Assembly (NCBI RefSeq): GCF_019599465.1
Contig: NZ_RKLR01000002.1
Span: 620,001 to 684,000, forward strand
DNA: 64,000 nucleotides
Reading direction: 5' to 3'
DNA from: Haloarcula rubra
GTDB lineage: Archaea > Halobacteriota > Halobacteria > Halobacteriales > Haloarculaceae
Within the stretch, counting starts at the first letter, position 1. The number at the start of each line of letters is the position of its first letter. A model generated the notes under the pieces. The model worked only from the letters and a program-made list of their open reading frames with translations, was not told the DNA's origin and searched no databases. Shown piece by piece: positions 1-9,080 of the stretch. Position numbers and translations under genes: made by a program.

Positions 1-623
1 AAGGGGTAGCCCAGTCCGTACTGGCCGTTGTCGGGGTCGTGGTGTTCCTCCATCATGGAGACCATCTCGTCGACGGACTCCGGAACGGAGTCGACGACGT
101 CCATGTTGGCGATGGGCGTCACCGTCTCGGCACCGTACGGGAGGCCGACGAGGTTGCCCTTGTACTGGACGGCGCTACGGGCCGTCTCGGTGAACTGGTC
201 GAGGCTGACCGACACCTGGTCGCTCTGGTCGACGACGAACCCCTGCTCGTAGGAGTTGCCGGCCCAGTCGTGTGCCCAGTCGAATATCTGCGGCCCCTCG
301 CCGGCCGGGATGGCGCTGGACGTCTTCTTCTTCAGGTCGGAGATGTCCGCCCCTTCGACGGTGTGGCGGTTCTCGTCGTTGAACGCACTGATTATCTCCT
401 CGCGGCTCGCCAGTTCGCTCTCGGACAGCGAGTACCAGGCCGTCGCCGTCCCGGCGGGGCCCTGACTCTCCGTCCCGCTGCTGCCGTCGGAGCTGCCGCC
501 CGACTCGCCGTCGGACCCGGAGCTACCGTCGCCACTGTCTTCCTGCACGCTACATCCGGCGAGTGCCGCCGCGGCACCGACGCCACCGATGTGCTTGATC
601 AGCGTTCTGCGGTCCATTGTCAT
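1..623 (-). CDS. Sugar ABC transporter substrate-binding lipoprotein (C-terminus off the window)
   Basis: The frame opens at ATG 623 (or 617, two codons later) and runs off the left edge, so about 207 N-terminal residues are visible. It starts MDRRTLIKHIGG, a short twin-arginine-like region, followed by a lipobox LAGC and a Ser/Gly/Asp-rich linker typical of haloarchaeal lipoproteins. The mature part (AWYSLSESELASREEIISAFN, later GLPYGAETVTPIANMDVV) resembles maltose-type (family 1) solute-binding proteins. It should capture maltodextrins at the cell surface and deliver them to a permease, probably encoded beyond base 1, powered by the ATPase at 5697-6869. Substrate is inferred from the neighbouring glucan hydrolases. 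Confidence 0.85.
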   Translation of the reverse strand, partial: MTMDRRTLIKHIGGVGAAAALAGCSVQEDSGDGSSGSDGESGGSSDGSSGTESQGPAGTATAWYSLSESELASREEIISAFNDENRHTVEGADISDLKKKTSSAIPAGEGPQIFDWAHDWAGNSYEQGFVVDQSDQVSVSLDQFTETARSAVQYKGNLVGLPYGAETVTPIANMDVVDSVPESVDEMVSMMEEHHDPDNGQYGLGYP

Positions 624-653
624 GGATGGATAATGGATGAAATAGTCTTTCAC

Positions 654-662
654 AACTTAAAT
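654..662 (-). promoter_or_regulatory. TATA element for the sugar-binding lipoprotein gene
   Basis: On the minus strand the sequence reads TTTAAGTTG, 33 to 39 bases before the candidate ATGs at 623 and 617. This fits a short-leadered haloarchaeal transcript. No Shine-Dalgarno sequence precedes the start. Confidence 0.5.
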
Positions 663-804
663 CATTCGGATAGTCACAAACGATTATCACATATCTAGCG
701 ATTGCAGTCGCTCGTCGAGGTGGTGAAAAACGAGGGCCGTGGCCGCCGACGCGCTCGCCGTGCTAGCCGTTCACATCTATGTCTACCCTCCATGCACAAA
801 AATA

Positions 805-823
805 CTACGAAATTGTACCTCAC
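805..823. promoter_or_regulatory. Candidate operator copy 1 in the 624-918 divergent gap
   Basis: The 19 bases CTACGAAATTGTACCTCAC match 17 of 19 bases of the element at 5625-5643, the only other comparable match noticed. Both lie in divergent intergenic regions of the glucan locus. The rest of the gap holds the TATA element near 656 and a weak AT-rich element near 891 about 27 bases before ATG 919; no gene was seen in it. TrmB, encoded at 11617, is the obvious candidate to bind here, but that is inference. Confidence 0.45.
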
Positions 824-918
824 GTCTGTAACGAGCGAGTTGAACGATTGGTCGACGACTCACCGAGACGTCGAAACCAAGGGGAACAGTCAAATACCGA
901 GGTAGCAAGCCATGCCGT

Positions 919-2988
919 ATGCACCACCCCGGTCCGCCGCGGTTCTGTACGGTCGGTGAGGCAGTCGAACTGGCACCGCGCCGACCAGACCCCGAGGCCA
1001 CGTTCAGATGGCGACTCGCCGACGCGCCCGCCGACAGTTCCGTCTCGCTTGACGACGGGCCTGTCGTCCACCTCGAACCGGATGCGCCCGGCACGTATCG
1101 CGCCGAACTGGACGCGCCGGACGGCACGCACACGCAGACGGTCCGCGCGTTCCCGGCCACCGCACGCGAGACGGTCCGGTTCAGCGTCACGGCCGACGAC
1201 GTCGTCGAGGGCGACCCGGACGACGTCGCGGACGCCGAGGACTGCGTCGTCATGGGCCGGTTCAACGACTTCACGATGGGGACTCACTGGGCCACCGAGG
1301 AGAGCGAGGGCGAGTGGGTCTTCGAGACGGACCTTCCGCCGGGTGCCCACAGCGTCATCTTCGCGTTCGACGGCGAGTTCGACCCGTTCGCCGACGACGA
1401 GGTGACCGTCGCGGGCGCGGGCCGACCCCGCGTCGAACTACAGGGCAGACGCGAGGGCGACACCGTCGTCGTCACCGCCGACGCGCGCGCGGCCCCCGAC
1501 GGCAGCGACCCGGACGTGGAGTTCCACCTCGACGACCGGGACGCCCTCGCCGAGGCGGACGTCACCGTCGACGGCGACGAACTGCGCGTGCCGGTCGACT
1601 CGCTCCCGGTCCTCTCGCGGGTCCACGCCGTCGCCGTCGCCGAACAGCACAGCGTCGCCGACACGCTAACCCTCCGCGCGGACGAGGACGTCTCCTTCGA
1701 GCGACCCGCCGACGCCCCCGAGTGGGCCAGCGACGCCAGCATCTACGAGATATTCGTCCGGGAGTTCGTCGGGGACGTCGCCGAGACGTCCTTCGAGGAG
1801 ATAGAGCGTCGCGTACCCTACATCGAGTCGCTGGGCGTCGACGTGGTGTGGTTCACCCCCGTCGTCCAGAGTCCGACCCGACACGGCTACCACATCACCG
1901 ACCTGTTCGACACGGCGACGGACCTCGGCACGCGCGAGGAGTTCGCCTCGCTGGTCGAGACGCTCCACGACGCCGGCATCCGGGTCGTCTTCGATTTGGT
2001 GATCAACCACACCTCGCGGGACCACCCGTACTTCCAGTTCCACCGTTCGGGCGTCCCCGGTTACGAGGACTACTACGAACGGATTCCCGAGTCCCAGAAC
2101 GTCACGGGCGTCGACTGGGCCGGCGACGACGCGGCGGGCCTGTACTTCAACTGGACGAAGATTCCCAACGTGAACTACGACTCGCTCGACGTCCGCCGGT
2201 GGATGCTCGACGTGGTCGACGAGTGGGCCGGCGAGGTGGACGGCTTCCGCTGTGACGTGGCGTGGGGGGTTCCCCACGGCTTCTGGAAGGAGGTCCGCGA
2301 ACGGGTGAAAGCCGAGGACGCCGAGTTCCTCCTGCTGGACGAGACGGTGCCCCGGGACGCCGGTTTCCGCGAGAACGAGTTCGACGTCCACTACGACACG
2401 GACTTCTACTTCACGCTCCGCGACGTCGGCAAGGGAGAGGAACCGGCGACGGCGCTGTTCGACGCCCTCGAACTGTCGCCGCGACGGGGCTACCCCGACC
2501 GCTCGGTCCACATGCGCTACGTCGAGAACCACGACGAGGACCGCTACCGCGACGACTGTGGCGAGACGCCCCTACGGGCCGCCGTCGGCGCGACGTTCAC
2601 CGTCCCCGGTGCGCCGATGATTTACTACGGGCAGGAACGCGGCGTCGAAGACCAGCGCGGGACGATGCGCTGGCACGACGGCGACGCCGACCTGACCGAC
2701 TTCCACCGCCGACTGGTGGCGCTCCGACAAGACCACCCCGCACTGCGCGCGCCCGGCGTCGACCCGGCCGACTGGACCGTCGTAGCGGGTGACGCCGACG
2801 ACGTGGTCGCCTACACTCGCTCGGACGGTGAGGAGACGCTGGCCGTCCTGTTGAACTTCGGTGCAGAGGCCGCGACGGTGGCGCTGGAGGCCGACGTGAC
2901 CGGTCACGACCTGCTCTCGGGGACGGACGTGACGACCGGGGACGGCCTGCGGGTGGCCGACGTGGTCGTGACGCCGGTCGAAAAGTAG
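919..2988 (+). CDS. GH13 alpha-amylase family enzyme, cytoplasmic (cyclomaltodextrinase/neopullulanase-like)
   Basis: The product has 689 residues and no signal peptide, so it should act on imported oligosaccharides. Residues 1 to about 255 form accessory beta domains. A TIM-barrel GH13 domain follows, with conserved region I DLVINH (about 359-364), region II GFRCDVA with nucleophile Asp446, region III LLDETV with acid/base Glu475, and region IV ENHDED with Asp539. All three catalytic acids are present. A C-terminal beta domain ends the protein. The substrate is likely maltodextrin or pullulan-derived oligosaccharide; the exact specificity cannot be read from sequence. The ATG at 919 was preferred to the out-of-frame ATG at 912. 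It is divergent from the binding-protein gene and ends 19 bases from the convergent glucoamylase gene. Confidence 0.9.
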   Translation: MHHPGPPRFCTVGEAVELAPRRPDPEATFRWRLADAPADSSVSLDDGPVVHLEPDAPGTYRAELDAPDGTHTQTVRAFPATARETVRFSVTADDVVEGDPDDVADAEDCVVMGRFNDFTMGTHWATEESEGEWVFETDLPPGAHSVIFAFDGEFDPFADDEVTVAGAGRPRVELQGRREGDTVVVTADARAAPDGSDPDVEFHLDDRDALAEADVTVDGDELRVPVDSLPVLSRVHAVAVAEQHSVADTLTLRADEDVSFERPADAPEWASDASIYEIFVREFVGDVAETSFEEIERRVPYIESLGVDVVWFTPVVQSPTRHGYHITDLFDTATDLGTREEFASLVETLHDAGIRVVFDLVINHTSRDHPYFQFHRSGVPGYEDYYERIPESQNVTGVDWAGDDAAGLYFNWTKIPNVNYDSLDVRRWMLDVVDEWAGEVDGFRCDVAWGVPHGFWKEVRERVKAEDAEFLLLDETVPRDAGFRENEFDVHYDTDFYFTLRDVGKGEEPATALFDALELSPRRGYPDRSVHMRYVENHDEDRYRDDCGETPLRAAVGATFTVPGAPMIYYGQERGVEDQRGTMRWHDGDADLTDFHRRLVALRQDHPALRAPGVDPADWTVVAGDADDVVAYTRSDGEETLAVLLNFGAEAATVALEADVTGHDLLSGTDVTTGDGLRVADVVVTPVEK

Positions 2989-3007
2989 CGGTCCGGTTTC
3001 TGCCGCC

Positions 3008-5557
3008 TCAGTCCCCGGTGTAGGTCACCGTCTGTCGGTCGACGGCCAGCGACGCCTCGACCAACTCGCCCGTGTCCTCGACGGCGACGACCGTAATCGT
3101 CGTCCGGATGCCCGAGAGTGGGACGTCGACGGCCACGCTCCCGTCGCTGACGGCGGCCCGCCGGGTCGTCTCGTCGGCGTGGACGAGCACTTCGGGGGCG
3201 TCCGTCTCCACTTCGACCGTGATGGGTTCGTCCTCGGTGGTCGTCGGGAGGTCCGCGACCGACAGGGAGGGTCGTGGTCGCTCCGTGCCGAACCGCTCGG
3301 CGACGATAGCGGGCGTCTCGACGGGTTCGCCCGCGTCGATACCGTGGGCGAGACGGACGAACTGGGCCATCGACCACGACAGCGGTGTCGCGGAACCGGT
3401 GCCCTCGCCGAACGCCCAGCCGTACTCGGTGGGGTCCTCGCGGTCCCAGACCTGCTCGGGAATCATCCGGCCCTCGTTGGCGAAGTTCGCCATCGCTTCG
3501 AGCAGGGCCTCGGGCGCGACGTCGTCGGGGCTGTCGGCCCGCCGGAGTTCGTACTCGCCGCGTTCGCCGGTGAAGATAGGCCACAGGCGTCCCTGGCCCT
3601 CGCTCGTCCACGGTTCGCCGCTCTCCGGTTCGCCGTAGCCGTCGCCGTTGTAGCGGTACCAGGCCGGGCCGTTCGGCGTGTCGACGCGGATGGTGTCGTC
3701 GACGACGGCGACGGAGTTCTCGACGGTCGGGTCGTCGGCCGGCACGACCCCGAGACGGACGAGTTCGAGGAAGCCGGCGTCGATTACGTTCCGCTCGTCC
3801 AGCGTCGGCCCGCCGTTGGCGAGGTCGCGGTCCGCGCCGTCGTCGGGGTCCGTGTCGTCGTCGACCCGGATGTAGTACGGCGTCGTCGTGTGCTCCTCGG
3901 TCCCGGTGGTCGTCGCACACCACTCCTCTACGTTGCGCGCCCAGTCGTCGGCCGTCGCCAGCCATCGGAGTGCGTCGTCCCGTTCGCCCGCGTCGGCGGC
4001 CAACGACGCCGCGGCGGTCAGCCCGGCGATTTCGGCGGCGATGGTCGACGGGGAGTAGCCGCTCTCCTCTTCCCACCGTTCCTGGTCGGTCGCCGGCCCG
4101 CTGTTGGCGACGTAGTTCGCCGACGCCCGGACGTTCTCGAAGTCGTAGTTCACGTCCTCGAACGCGACCCCGTGGCGGTCGGCCAACTGGTAGGCCATCA
4201 CCAGCGGGAAGGCGATCTCGTCCATCTGCTCGCCGCCCCAGCGGGTGCGCCCGTCGACGAACGTGTTCTGCGGGAGGAAGCCGGAGTCGTCCTGCTGGTA
4301 CTCGAAGACGTACTCGAGGGCGCGGCGAGCGCCCGCGACGTCGCCCATCGCCCGGAGCGCCGTGAAGGACTGGTAGAGGTCACGCGCCCAGACGAAGTTG
4401 TAGCCGTAGTCGCTGGGCGGGGTCGCACCGACGGCGGCGCCCCACGGGACCGACGGCGACGCGATGCCCGCGCCGAGGTAGGTCTTGTCCTCGACAGCGG
4501 CCAGCGTCATCGCGGCGACGCGGTACTGGGTCAGCAACGCCCCGGAGACGCTGTCGGGCACGTCGAGTTCCGCGAGGTAGTCGCGCCACGCGTCCAGATA
4601 CGCCGTCCGGGTAGCGGCGAAGTCTATCTCGGCGGCGGCCGCGGCCGTCTCCGCCGCGGCCCGGTCGTCTCGCTCGCTCGCGAAACCCAGCGCCAGCGTC
4701 GTCTCGCCCGACCCCGACAGCACGCGGCCGGCCAGCGTCACCACGTCCTCGGCCCCGTCGCTGTCGGTCCACGCGCCCGTTTCGAGGAGTCGCTGGCCGT
4801 CGTCGGCCGAGAGCGCGCTGGCGCGGTCGAACCCGTCTCCGCAGGCCAGTCCCATCGCCACCGCGTAGGGTTCGCCGTCCGCCCGGACGACGTGCTGGTT
4901 GTCGTTGTCGGTGCCGTCCCACGCGACGAGGGCATCACCGTCCGCGCCCGCGACACGGCCCACGTCGGCCCCGGCGCTCTGCGAACAGGCGGTGCGAGCG
5001 ACGGCGTACACCTCCAGCGAGTCGGTGCCGTCGAAGGTCACGTCGCCGACCAGCGCGTCCCGTTCGGGGTCGGTGACCCACTCGACGGTCAGCGACCAGT
5101 CGCCGTCGGTCGGCGAGGCGGTCTGTTCGTACAGCAGGCCCTCGTCCGTCGCGAGGGTCGTCGAGCGCTCGACGCCGTCGTCGGTGGTCCGGTCGGCGTC
5201 GTGGGTGCGCCACGTCTGCCCGGCGTCGGCGTCGACGACGAGGAACTCCAGCGTCCGGAGGTTCATGAGGTCAACCCGCGGGAACCGGACCTCCGTCACC
5301 GCGCCGGCGGTGAACGTCGCCCACACGCGCGACGGGGCCTCGCTCTCGTGGTCTGGCACCGTCGCCACGCCGTACTTCTTCCCGGTCGTCCACCGGGGCG
5401 GGACGGCCTCGATTCGTGCGTCCGTGGTCGTCGCGTCCGTCCCGGCTTCGGTGGCGTCTGTCGGGGTCCCGCCGTCTCCCGACCGACCGGGACAGCCGGC
5501 CAGCCCGGCGAAACCGACGCCCGCCGCCGTGCGCATGAACTCTCGTCGCCGCCTCAT
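3008..5557 (-). CDS. Exported GH15 glucoamylase lipoprotein
   Basis: The open frame extends further upstream, but the start was set at ATG 5557: it has a GGAGG six bases upstream and yields MRRRREFMRTAAGVGF followed by lipobox LAGC, a Tat-type lipoprotein signal. The 849-residue product has an N-terminal beta-sandwich of the bacterial glucoamylase/glucodextranase type, then an (alpha/alpha)6 barrel with VWARDLYQ (about 391), QERWEEESGYSP (about 494, expected to carry the general acid), GRLWPIFTGERGEYEL and PEQVWD (about 700, expected general base). It should release glucose from the non-reducing ends of glucans outside the cell. It is a close paralogue of 9081-11480, which has no signal. It is divergent from the sugar ABC ATPase gene. 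Confidence 0.88.
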   Translation of the reverse strand: MRRRREFMRTAAGVGFAGLAGCPGRSGDGGTPTDATEAGTDATTTDARIEAVPPRWTTGKKYGVATVPDHESEAPSRVWATFTAGAVTEVRFPRVDLMNLRTLEFLVVDADAGQTWRTHDADRTTDDGVERSTTLATDEGLLYEQTASPTDGDWSLTVEWVTDPERDALVGDVTFDGTDSLEVYAVARTACSQSAGADVGRVAGADGDALVAWDGTDNDNQHVVRADGEPYAVAMGLACGDGFDRASALSADDGQRLLETGAWTDSDGAEDVVTLAGRVLSGSGETTLALGFASERDDRAAAETAAAAAEIDFAATRTAYLDAWRDYLAELDVPDSVSGALLTQYRVAAMTLAAVEDKTYLGAGIASPSVPWGAAVGATPPSDYGYNFVWARDLYQSFTALRAMGDVAGARRALEYVFEYQQDDSGFLPQNTFVDGRTRWGGEQMDEIAFPLVMAYQLADRHGVAFEDVNYDFENVRASANYVANSGPATDQERWEEESGYSPSTIAAEIAGLTAAASLAADAGERDDALRWLATADDWARNVEEWCATTTGTEEHTTTPYYIRVDDDTDPDDGADRDLANGGPTLDERNVIDAGFLELVRLGVVPADDPTVENSVAVVDDTIRVDTPNGPAWYRYNGDGYGEPESGEPWTSEGQGRLWPIFTGERGEYELRRADSPDDVAPEALLEAMANFANEGRMIPEQVWDREDPTEYGWAFGEGTGSATPLSWSMAQFVRLAHGIDAGEPVETPAIVAERFGTERPRPSLSVADLPTTTEDEPITVEVETDAPEVLVHADETTRRAAVSDGSVAVDVPLSGIRTTITVVAVEDTGELVEASLAVDRQTVTYTGD

Positions 5558-5624
5558 CTGTGCCTCCCGCCTGTCCGTGGGACGTGAACCATCGTCGGTT
5601 ACAGACACGCCGGCACGAAAACCT

Positions 5625-5643
5625 CTACGAAATTTTCCCTCAC
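5625..5643. promoter_or_regulatory. Candidate operator copy 2 between glucoamylase and ABC ATPase genes
   Basis: CTACGAAATTTTCCCTCAC differs from the copy at 805-823 at only two positions. It lies between divergent starts at 5557 and 5697. Its AT core (5630-5637) could also be the TATA element of the leadered minus-strand glucoamylase transcript, so a bound protein would be well placed to block it. Confidence 0.5.
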
Positions 5644-5663
5644 AAATTCGAAGTTTTGGGGAA

Positions 5664-5670
5664 CATTTAT
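5664..5670 (+). promoter_or_regulatory. TATA element for the sugar ABC ATPase gene
   Basis: CATTTAT lies 27 to 33 bases before ATG 5697, the spacing expected for a leaderless transcript. A GGAG three bases from the ATG is too close to act as a normal ribosome-binding site. Confidence 0.55.
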
Positions 5671-5696
5671 CATGCGGGACACGTACACAGGGAGTA

Positions 5697-6869
5697 ATGG
5701 CGAGTCTCGAACTGAAATCGCTTCGCAAGGAGTTCGACGGCGGGTCCATCGTCGCGGTCGACGACCTGAACCTCGAAATCGAGGACGGGGAGTTCGTAAC
5801 GGTGGTCGGGCCGTCAGGCTGTGGGAAGTCGACGACACTGCGGATGATAGCCGGGCTGGAGCGACCGACGAGCGGTCGCATCCACGTCGACGGCGCCGAC
5901 ATCACCGACGTCCACGCGCGCCACCGCGACGTGGCGATGGTGTTCCAGAACTACGCGCTGTACCCCCACAAGACCATCCAGCAGAACATGGCCTTCGGCC
6001 TGCGGATGAGCACCGACATGTCCGCCGAGGAACGGGAGCAGAGAGTGTACGACGCCGCCGAGATGATGGGCATCGAGGACCTGCTCGACGATACGCCCGG
6101 CGAACTCTCGGGCGGGCAGAAACAGCGCGTCGCGCTGGGACGGGCCATCGTCCGCGAACCCGACGTGTTCCTGTTCGACGAACCACTCTCGAACCTCGAC
6201 GCGAAACTCCGGACGACGATGCGGACCGAGATTCAGCGCCTGCAGGAGGAACTGGGCATCACGTCGGTGTACGTCACCCACGACCAGGAGGAGGCCATGA
6301 CGATGGGCGACCGCATCGTCATCCTCAACGACGGGGAACTCCAGCAGACGGGCAAACCCACCCACGTCTACCAGAACCCGACCAACCAGTTCGTCGCCGG
6401 GTTCGTCGGGTCGCCGTCGATGAACTTCGTCGACGTCGAGGCCGACCCCTTCGACGGCGGCGTCCGCCTGAACGGCGCCGACGGGAGTTTCTCCTACGAC
6501 CTGACCTCGGGCCGGGCCAGCGCCTTCGGCGACATCGCCGGTGGCTCGTACGTGCTGGGCATCCGTCCGGAACACGTCGCGGTCAGCGAGGGCGACGTCG
6601 CGGGCACCGACACCATCCCGGCGACGGTGGACGTCGTCGAACCTGTCGGGAGCGACAACTACCTCTACCTCGACCTCGGCACCGAATCCCGGAGCTTCGA
6701 TACCGAGGACGCGCCGGACTTCATCGCCCGCGTCCCGGCCGACATCGAACCCGAGGTCGGCGACGTGGTACAGATCGCCTTCGACGAGGACTCCGTCCAC
6801 CTCTTCGAAACCGAGACGGGCGAGGCCGTCACGGCGACCGACGCCGAGGCGGTCACGCCGATGCAGTAG
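5697..6869 (+). CDS. Sugar ABC transporter ATP-binding protein (MsmK/MalK/UgpC type)
   Basis: The 390-residue product starts MASLELKSLRKEFDGG. It shows Walker A GPSGCGKST (about 38-46), Q-loop QNYALYPH, signature LSGGQKQRVALGRA, Walker B VFLFDEPLSNLDAKL and H-loop VTHDQEEAMTMG, then a C-terminal MalK-type regulatory/TOBE region (from about 235). The length matches the MsmK group of multi-sugar import ATPases, which often serve several transporters. It should energise the importer whose binding protein lies at 1-623. The same frame stays open upstream, but the TATA spacing and protein alignment support ATG 5697. Confidence 0.93.
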   Translation: MASLELKSLRKEFDGGSIVAVDDLNLEIEDGEFVTVVGPSGCGKSTTLRMIAGLERPTSGRIHVDGADITDVHARHRDVAMVFQNYALYPHKTIQQNMAFGLRMSTDMSAEEREQRVYDAAEMMGIEDLLDDTPGELSGGQKQRVALGRAIVREPDVFLFDEPLSNLDAKLRTTMRTEIQRLQEELGITSVYVTHDQEEAMTMGDRIVILNDGELQQTGKPTHVYQNPTNQFVAGFVGSPSMNFVDVEADPFDGGVRLNGADGSFSYDLTSGRASAFGDIAGGSYVLGIRPEHVAVSEGDVAGTDTIPATVDVVEPVGSDNYLYLDLGTESRSFDTEDAPDFIARVPADIEPEVGDVVQIAFDEDSVHLFETETGEAVTATDAEAVTPMQ

Positions 6870-6991
6870 CCACTCGCCGGTCTACGCTTCTGTTCTCCAG
6901 TTGCCCGCTCGTCCGATAGCGTCGCCGCCGTAACACTCGTGACGGGTGCGTTTCGCAGAGGACTAGCCCCTCGCGTCGCTCCCGAGGCCGC

Positions 6992-9001
6992 TCACTCCGT
7001 CCGAGCCGTCGCCTCCGCCGCCTCCACCCGCAGTTCGCCCACATCGTCGAGGTGGGCGACGGTCGCCAGTCGGAGCGCGTGGGGCCACCCCAGCGGCGTC
7101 GCGGAGTCGGGCGTCCCGTCGTCGAACAGTTGCTCGGGGAGGTAGCCGCCCTGTCGGGCGAGCGACCCGCCGGGGAGAATCTCGCCGAGCAAGTCGCGCG
7201 ACCGGCCGAAGACGTCGGCCACCCGGTCGTCGTCCCGGCCTTCGAGGAGGCTCCCGAGTTCCGCGGCGGCGTTGGCGCCCCACGCCGTCGAGACGGTCCA
7301 CACCTTCTCTGCGCCCTGCCCGTGCTGGCGCCAGTCGTCGCCCTCGAACCGGACGAGGCCGCGGATGGCCGCCGTCTCGCGTTCGAGGCCGTCCAGCGTC
7401 GTCTCCACGTGCGTGACGAGGCGGTCGACCGTCTCGTCGGCGACCGGTGCGACGGCGGCGTACTCGCGCATCGCAGCGGCCAGGGCCAGCGACCCGGAGT
7501 CGAGTCGCTCGTCCAGTTCGCCCCCCTGTTCTCGGAGCGCGTAGAACTCGCCGGTCCACAGGCGGTCGAGACCCTCGACGACGGTGTCGGCCTGTGCCCG
7601 TGCGTGGTCGCGGAGGTCGGTCGACACCGGCGCTCGGGCGACGGCGGCGTAGGCGTGGAGGAACGTGGCGGCGGTGTGGACGAACCGGCCCTGCATGTTC
7701 TCCCACGCGTTCTGACAGGCGACGGGGAGACCGTCGGCCTCGAGTGTGTCGTCGAGGCTCTCGACGGCCCGTTCGATGGCGGCCTCGACGCGCTCGGGGT
7801 CGTCCGGGTCGCCGGTCCGCAGGAAGGTCGCGAGGAAGCCGGCGACGCTCCCGCTCTGGTCGGCCTGATAATCCGTGTCCGTGCCGCTCTCGATGCGGGC
7901 GTTGGCCCACCCCGGTGCGAGCGTCTCGTCGCCGGGCCAGACGCGGTGGGGCCAACTCCCGTCGTCGAGTTGGGTCCGGCAGTAGAACTCGGCCGACCGC
8001 TGGTGCCAGTGGCTCAGGTCGACGCCGAGGGCCTCGCTCCCATCGAGCAGGAACCGAGAGATTTCGGCGTCGTCCCGGAACCACGTGTAGCCGTAGCCGC
8101 CGGAGGTGACGTAGAAGGGGTCGAAGTCCGGACCGGCGATGCGCGCGCCGTTCTCGGCCGACAGCATCGAGACGACGCGCAGGTCGTCGACGACCGTCTC
8201 GCGGTGGGCGACCGTCCGAGGGACCTCCCAGTCGCGCCGGCGCTCGCTCGCCGCCGTCAGCGCCGCCCCGTCGCCAGCGACGTCGTCGAGTCTCGACAGC
8301 GCGGCCTCGCGGTCCGTCTCGCCGCGCTCGGCGAGGAGGGTGACGAGGGTGACGCTCCCGTCCTCGAACGGGGCGGTGACGAGGACGCCGGCCGTCAGCA
8401 CCTCGTCCTCGTAGCGCTCCTCGTCGGTCGTCCGCGGGAAGTCGACGGGGTCGTCGGCGACGAGTTCGTCGAACCGTTCGGGAATCTGGCCGTGGGCCCC
8501 GGACAGGTCTGTCGAGACGCCGACGTAGTCGTGTTCGCGACGGTGGTAGGCCTCGACGGCGTCGTCGTGGACCAGTAGACTCGTCTGGCCCTCGCGGCCG
8601 TCCGGAGCGAACCGGACGTACGCCCGGAGGTCGAGGTCCGACGGCGCGTCGCCGTCGAGTTCGAACCGCGTGACGTGTGCGCGGCCCAGCGTCAGGTCCT
8701 GCTGGACGACCCCCCACTGGCCGTTGTCGTGGACCGTCTCCACGACGCCCGTCTCACCGCGATAGCGCTGGTCGGCGTCGGCGTCGAACCAGTCGTCGCC
8801 GACTCCGAACCGAGACGCGTCGATGCCGGAGAGACCGCTGAGCGGGTACGAGTAGTCCCGCAACGAGCCGTCCGCGTCGACGTGGACGAGACGGTCGCCC
8901 TGCCCAGCGAAGAGACCTGTCGTAGAACGGAGTTCACCGGGGAACTTCCGGTCGGCGTCCCGGTGGCGTTTGAAGTCGTCTAACGATGTCCGGAGCGTCA
9001 T
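6992..9001 (-). CDS. GH15 family glucoamylase/alpha-glucosidase, cytoplasmic
   Basis: ATG 9001 gives 669 residues; a GTG two codons upstream (9007) is also possible. There is no signal peptide. The N-terminal beta domain (to about 270) is followed by an (alpha/alpha)6 barrel with GYGYTWFRDDAE, DGSWPHRVWPGDE, NAWENMQGRFVHTAATF, whose Glu is the likely general acid, and GGYLPEQLFDDG, whose Glu is the likely base. It is a different subfamily from the two larger GH15 proteins here, which have WARD or WPRD and WEEESGYSP motifs. The product should be glucose from imported oligosaccharides, possibly of another linkage. It follows the larger cytoplasmic GH15 gene on the same strand but has its own promoter at 9024-9040. 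Confidence 0.85.
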   Translation of the reverse strand: MTLRTSLDDFKRHRDADRKFPGELRSTTGLFAGQGDRLVHVDADGSLRDYSYPLSGLSGIDASRFGVGDDWFDADADQRYRGETGVVETVHDNGQWGVVQQDLTLGRAHVTRFELDGDAPSDLDLRAYVRFAPDGREGQTSLLVHDDAVEAYHRREHDYVGVSTDLSGAHGQIPERFDELVADDPVDFPRTTDEERYEDEVLTAGVLVTAPFEDGSVTLVTLLAERGETDREAALSRLDDVAGDGAALTAASERRRDWEVPRTVAHRETVVDDLRVVSMLSAENGARIAGPDFDPFYVTSGGYGYTWFRDDAEISRFLLDGSEALGVDLSHWHQRSAEFYCRTQLDDGSWPHRVWPGDETLAPGWANARIESGTDTDYQADQSGSVAGFLATFLRTGDPDDPERVEAAIERAVESLDDTLEADGLPVACQNAWENMQGRFVHTAATFLHAYAAVARAPVSTDLRDHARAQADTVVEGLDRLWTGEFYALREQGGELDERLDSGSLALAAAMREYAAVAPVADETVDRLVTHVETTLDGLERETAAIRGLVRFEGDDWRQHGQGAEKVWTVSTAWGANAAAELGSLLEGRDDDRVADVFGRSRDLLGEILPGGSLARQGGYLPEQLFDDGTPDSATPLGWPHALRLATVAHLDDVGELRVEAAEATARTE

Positions 9002-9023
9002 TGCCACTAGGCAACACGCCCTC

Positions 9024-9040
9024 CACCATAAAATATGGTG
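9024..9040 (-). promoter_or_regulatory. Inverted repeat on the TATA box of the 6992-9001 gene
   Basis: CACCATA-AAA-TATGGTG is a perfect 7-base inverted repeat with a 3-base centre. On the minus strand its core (TATTTTATGG) is the TATA element, centred about 30 bases before ATG 9001, so the transcript is probably leaderless. A dimeric regulator bound here would exclude TBP. This resembles neither the 19-base motif at 805 and 5625 nor anything else seen in the window. Confidence 0.6.
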
Positions 9041-9080
9041 TAATTATTTTTCGCACTTACAGACCGACCCGGCGACCCGC

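Noticed and set aside
3179..5587. Long open frame (802 codons) on the plus strand opposite the lipoprotein glucoamylase
   Set aside because: It is antisense to a convincing GH15 gene, is Arg/Val/Gly-rich as expected for a GC-rich shadow frame and has no recognisable domain.
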